Shown here in pieces: positions 60,030 to 64,000 of a stretch of 64,000 nt of DNA. The translations under genes were made by a program, and so were the position numbers. Location: contig OY744468.1 in the NCBI GenBank assembly GCA_963556145.1, positions 4,154,001 to 4,218,000 on the forward strand, read 5' to 3'. How positions within the stretch are numbered: the first letter of the stretch is position 1; each line of letters opens with the position of its first letter. The notes under the pieces are model-generated. The model made no database searches. It worked only from the letters and a program-made list of their open reading frames with translations, and was not told the origin of the DNA. The stretch comes from Hygrocybe punicea (lineage: Eukaryota; Basidiomycota; Agaricomycetes; Agaricales; Hygrophoraceae).

Positions 60030-60935
60030 TTACATTGCCCGCCATTTAAGAGTTACGACATGGTACACCAAGCATGTATGCTGAGTGGCTGGGCTCCGTC
60101 TTGACATGACTTCCCACATCTTTTTCTCGCCGCAATATCGCGTTGTGCCCTCGAATGAGGAAGGTCCAGCCCATTGAGAATACTCAACGCCCATGCCTGC
60201 CGTGCTCAGAACTTGTCCATTGTGCAGCTTGAAACGCCATTCCGCCAGTTGCGTTGCAATTGCATTCAGCTGCAGAAATGAAGATCAAGAAACTGGGTGA
60301 CGGAACATATATAACGTGCATATATATACCTGATCTCTATCCCTTTCAATAGTCTCCAGCTCCAGCTCCAGCTCTTCCAACCCTTTCAGCTGCTTCAGCT
60401 TTCGTCCCCAACCTTGCACAATATAAAGCCTTGTATTGTGTTCCCAGAACCACCAGTCCGAGTGTCGGATGGTCAGCTTGAGAGACTTGGGGCGCATTCC
60501 CTTCACCGCACAAACCTTGGGGAAATAATTCTCTAGCCAGTACATCTGTGCAAAGAAATGCACCTTCACCACAGCGTCTCGTTGTTGGTTCGTCATACGT
60601 TTAAAGTATGCCTTGGGGTCATCGGTGGCATGTGGCGGACCGCGAAGGCACCAGAAGACGTGTTCGTTAATGGCCACTGGCACCAAGTACGTCTCGAGGT
60701 AGATTCGACGACAGGTCGCTAGCAGGCTCGTATCAATGCGTTGTGGACTGCGATAACCTGGGCGAGAAAAGTAGGAATCGAAAGGGTAAGGTTGACCTGA
60801 CTTGTCGTCGTAGCGTTGTAAAGCAAGCGCAAATATTATGTTGCGAATCTCGGGCGGCGTGCTGTTGAAGAAGGGACAAACGGACTGCTCGTTGTAGCAT
60901 TTTGCGAACTTGACGGAGAGTTTTGCGGAGGTCAT
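60030..60935 (-). CDS. DUF7730-like hypothetical protein
   Basis: Two exons (60330-60935 and 60030-60269) give 281 residues. The start is the first ATG (MTSAKLSVKFAKCYNEQS). The segment SVCPFFNSTPPEIRNIIFAL, followed by DTSLLATCRRIYLETYLVPV, resembles the F-box-like N-terminal motif of fungal DUF7730/2EXR-type proteins. That family is large, of unknown function, and expanded in filamentous fungi. The C-terminal half (LKLTIRHSDWWFWEHNTRLY; LNAIATQLAEWRFKLHNGQV) is a family-typical beta-rich region. The second exon is needed because the first frame runs into its own intron. Frame and splice sites are intact. Confidence 0.75.
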
Positions 60936-61066
60936 GGCGTATATAGTGGAAACTTTGTAGAAGCCTGTGCGCGCCGGTGCAGGTGATTTCACCAAGAATA
61001 TGAATACTCAATCCAGAGGCAAATATACTTTTACAGCATGAACATAATAAAATGGGCCTTCAAGCT

Positions 61067-62053
61067 TCAAACCTTGACAGTCTCAACAGTATGTTCCCAT
61101 AACTTTTTTCGCTCCTCCTCCGAGCCAAAGTATCGCGTTTTCCCAATATCCTCCCCCTTTTCACCTCTTCTGAACATACCATTCTCGCCGTCAAACAATG
61201 CCCAAAGCATGTGTTCCGCACACACGTTCTGTGAGACACTGAACGGGTACAAAAGACCAGTTAGTATGGGAGATAAAGGACGCGCGGCCCAGTGTGAGGG
61301 CTTGAGTATCGCGGTTCTCACAATGCCTGGGTAGACATGAGTAAACGCCATGTTTGGCTGCTGAATGGCGAATTCCTTGTACCAAACGTAAATTTAATAA
61401 TTTGCAATAGCGTAGATCACAAACAAAACAAAAAAACGGACCTCCATCATGAGATCATTGTACGTCGCTGCAGCCAGAGCGGCATTCATGAGGCCATAGG
61501 TTTTCTTCAAGCCGAGATCATCCAAATTAAGTTTTCCGCCCTTCCCAGCCCCTAGGACGGAAAACACCTTTGCGTCCTCCCCAGCGTCTTTTGCTTGACG
61601 CAACAAAGGCATCAGATCGTTCGTGAACTTCCATCGAGCGTAGTAATTCAGGGCCAACTTCTTGTCAATCCCCTCCTCAGTCTCATCCCGACCCCGAAGA
61701 GTCAAAAAGCCCGAAGACAGTACGAGGAAGTTGAGCTTTGGGAGGCGGGAGAGCAATCCTGTTGTCATGGCATGCACATTTTTCATTAGAGTGGCATCGC
61801 ATTGCACAAACTCGTGCAATGGACGTTGTGTGCCTTCTGGGACGGCTGGCTTCGGGAAGGATTTGATGATAGATTCGGCTGCTGCACGGTTCCGACCACA
61901 AATGATGATGTGCGCATTGCCTTTGGTATATTGAGCAAAACGTTCGGCCATTGCTTGGCCTATTCCTGAGGTCCCTCCTACGAACAACGCCACTGGGATG
62001 TAACTTGGGGCGAATTTTGCATTGGCAGCACAAACTGTTGAAAGTGAAGGCAT
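61067..62053 (-). CDS. Short-chain dehydrogenase/reductase
   Basis: Two exons (61442-62053 and 61067-61375) give 306 residues. The Rossmann nucleotide-binding motif is VGGTSGIGQAM (GxxxGxG) near residue 25. IIICGRN follows the second strand, and an NYYARWK segment supplies the YxxxK catalytic pair after LSSGFLT. The C-terminal part (NMAFTHVYPGIVRTAIL) matches the region after the active site in retinol-dehydrogenase-like SDRs. The substrate cannot be read from sequence. The gene is one of three minus-strand genes in tandem here, without sign of a metabolic cluster. Confidence 0.88.
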
Positions 62054-62160
62054 GGTAAGGTTGTACTAGCCTGGGTACTGGCGGTATATCTCAGGCGCAT
62101 AGCTACGTCACATCGTCCACGTCATGTGACTAAAATCCCAGCATCCAAACTAATCGAATT

Positions 62161-64000
62161 CTAGCTCCTCAACTCTACAAAGACATTGATGATCATGAGT
62201 ATAGAATAAGACCCTATCAGGAACATGCCCCATCGTTTAGTCAGGAAATAACCATTCCATGACACAAATACCACCGTCACTAGGAGGAGGCAGAGCAGCC
62301 CGATCGCGCTGACCATAAGAGTGTCCGAAAAGTGTATCCGGTAGGGTTCTCCAGTGAGGTAAATTACATATGATCCAGATATTCCAACGCCAAGAAGTAT
62401 GTTGAGCATTGGGCCCCCGAAACAGGCCGAGAATCCCATAATCGGGGCGAACACCTGTCGAGGAATGTGAGCCCAAGGAATGCTTCGAAAAGGTGATACC
62501 CACAGCCACGCTCATGTTGGCCACTAGATCAGCAAGTGAATTCCCGACAGCAAAGATGGTCAAACCAATAATAGCATCCGATAGCCCAAAGATAAAGCCA
62601 AATGTCTGAGAAAATATCAGATTATGGTGGAAACGAGACATTAACATAGCACACCTGGAGAACATCAACAACTTCGTCTGCAATAGCCATAATCCACACG
62701 ATGGCGACCAGGAACCCCACAGAAGATCTAGCCATGCGTGATGCGGTAGTGTCACCCTTGCCAGCAAAAACAACGACCAGAACCGCAGTGACGAGTCCGC
62801 CGATAGCCGTGGCAATCAGCAGCCACAAATGATGTTTACTTCCGCCTGCAAAATTCAGAGTGAGTTTTGTGTGGAACCAAACCACCTTCATGTTACACGC
62901 ACTGAAAAGAACGCCAGTACAGAACAACGGACCAAAGACACATTGCGCAGCCATCAGCCACTTGTTAAATTGCAAATCGTGTAGCTCTTCCTGCACCTCT
63001 TCTTCTGCGATGAGTGCTCTCTCGATGCCCTCTTCCTCAAAATCGATCAATCGGCCCTCTGCCACCTGCAATTTTTCCCGAGACACATGGTGTGATTCAT
63101 AAGGAATAACAACAATGGGCAAGGTAAGGGTCAGAGCCATTACGGCCGGCGCGGCAAAAATGGATGCGATCTTGCCAAGAAGAGTCTTCGACTGGAAATG
63201 ATGCAGAGACGGGCAAATTGTACTAAACGCGAGAGCAACGGCCGTCAAGATCCTCCGCCACCATGTATGTGAAGGGAGATGTTGTGAATCCGCATCACCA
63301 TCGGATACTGGAGTATGAGAGATGGCATTTAATAGATGAGAGGGTGTAAAATCTTCGCTGTCGTCATGCAAATCTTCTGGCTCCTCGGAGAGAGGCTGCG
63401 AAACTTGTAGCTGAGGCGGTGAACAGTCATGGAGCGGTACACCAAGTGCAGCGTCCCAGGGATCCACCTGGCTCAGTGTAGGAGGTCGAGACGTAGTTCG
63501 TGGATGATAATGTCCGCCGGCGTACGGTGCGTGAGGACTCTCGAATATCTCCAGTGACGAACCCGTAGCCTGATGTTTCAGCGAAGCCACAACCTGCCTA
63601 AACTCCAACGCACCCAATAACGAGAAGGACGGCATTTGGGCGAGGTGATGTGAGATTGAGGATGATGGTGGAGGCGTATGTGAATGAGGTCGAGGTGGGA
63701 GATTTGTTTGGATTGCAGGCCGTGGAGGTGCAGGACTGGCAAGGACTCTCGTCGAGGATGTGGCCAAGGTATTTGAGGATGTGCTCGCTTTGGGAAGATT
63801 AGTTAGCATAAATCTAGGCGTGACCACGGCACTCACGATCATCCGAATACGGTTGCTCGTCGGTGAGTTGTGATGGTATGTCATAAGGAGCATACTCCGA
63901 ACGTATCATGGTCTCCGTGCGTCGCATCTTTTCCTGCCTCCGCTCCCACCAGCTACCAACGATAACCACAACAACATAGACAATATACAGAACAACCAGT
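62161..64000 (-). CDS. NCLX/SLC8B1-like cation/Ca2+ exchanger (partial, 3' part)
   Basis: Minus-strand exons enter from beyond base 64000 with a hydrophobic segment (VVLYIVYVVVVIVGSWW). A long disordered cytosolic loop (PPRPAIQTNLPPRPHSHTPP; acidic SEEPEDLHDDSEDFTPSHL) follows. The second half holds the alpha-2 repeat: SVGFLVAIVWIMAIADEVVD, then LSDAIIGLTIFAVGNSLADL with VANMSVAV and GFSACFGGPMLNILLGVG. These are signatures of the cation/calcium exchanger family that includes mammalian NCLX and yeast Ecm27-like proteins. The alpha-1 repeat is outside the window. The stop is at 62161-62163. Likely an organellar or vacuolar Ca2+ transporter; location is not shown by the sequence. Confidence 0.9.

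Overview
The window is nuclear DNA from a filamentous basidiomycete, most likely an Agaricomycete. The evidence is dense, intron-rich genes on both strands with introns of about 45-70 bp, a white-collar/GATA regulator, an ergosterol scaffold (Erg28), a Yar1-like ankyrin protein, small GPI-anchored secreted proteins, and mushroom-type transposases. No rRNA, tRNA or CRISPR was seen. Exon boundaries were read by eye from GT-AG (some GC-AG) signals and reading-frame continuity. Several gene models close exactly in frame.

Left part (1-12 kb): a cytosolic LysM/zinc-ribbon protein (partial) diverges from ATG17 with only 49 bp between start codons. Then come ARP3, a vacuolar Ca2+/H+ exchanger and an F-box/LRR-like protein. 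A gene-poor stretch (10.8-12.65 kb) leads into a mobile block (12.65-21.4 kb). This block holds a large intact CACTA-like transposase gene with a C-terminal SAP-like segment, a decayed 3' fragment of the splicing factor gene SF3A1, low-complexity DNA, and an unrecognised multi-exon gene.

Centre (22-41 kb): conserved housekeeping and regulatory genes. They are ERG28, a 1055-residue Ser/Pro-rich protein, a CS-domain membrane protein, thiamine pyrophosphokinase, the molybdopterin synthase small subunit, a CCDC174-like nuclear protein, Sds22, a WC-2-type PAS/GATA factor, a Yar1-like ankyrin protein and PRMT5.

Right part (41-64 kb): two very large genes stand out. The first (41.3-46.8 kb) encodes a DDE-type transposase whose catalytic core is split by a complete DEDDy 3'-5' exonuclease domain, with AT-hooks at the N-terminus and a PCNA-box-like tail. 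The second (about 47.1-56.6 kb) encodes a giant protein with a Sey1/GBP-like GTPase domain, a Cys/His-rich zone and a C-terminal VWA domain. These are followed by a long inverted repeat (foldback element), a small pseudogene, a GPI-anchored secreted protein, a DUF7730-like gene, a short-chain dehydrogenase, and the 3' part of an NCLX-type cation/Ca2+ exchanger that runs off the window.

The best candidates for undescribed biology are the exonuclease-in-transposase gene, the giant GTPase-VWA gene, and the SF3A1 fragment lying inside transposon territory.
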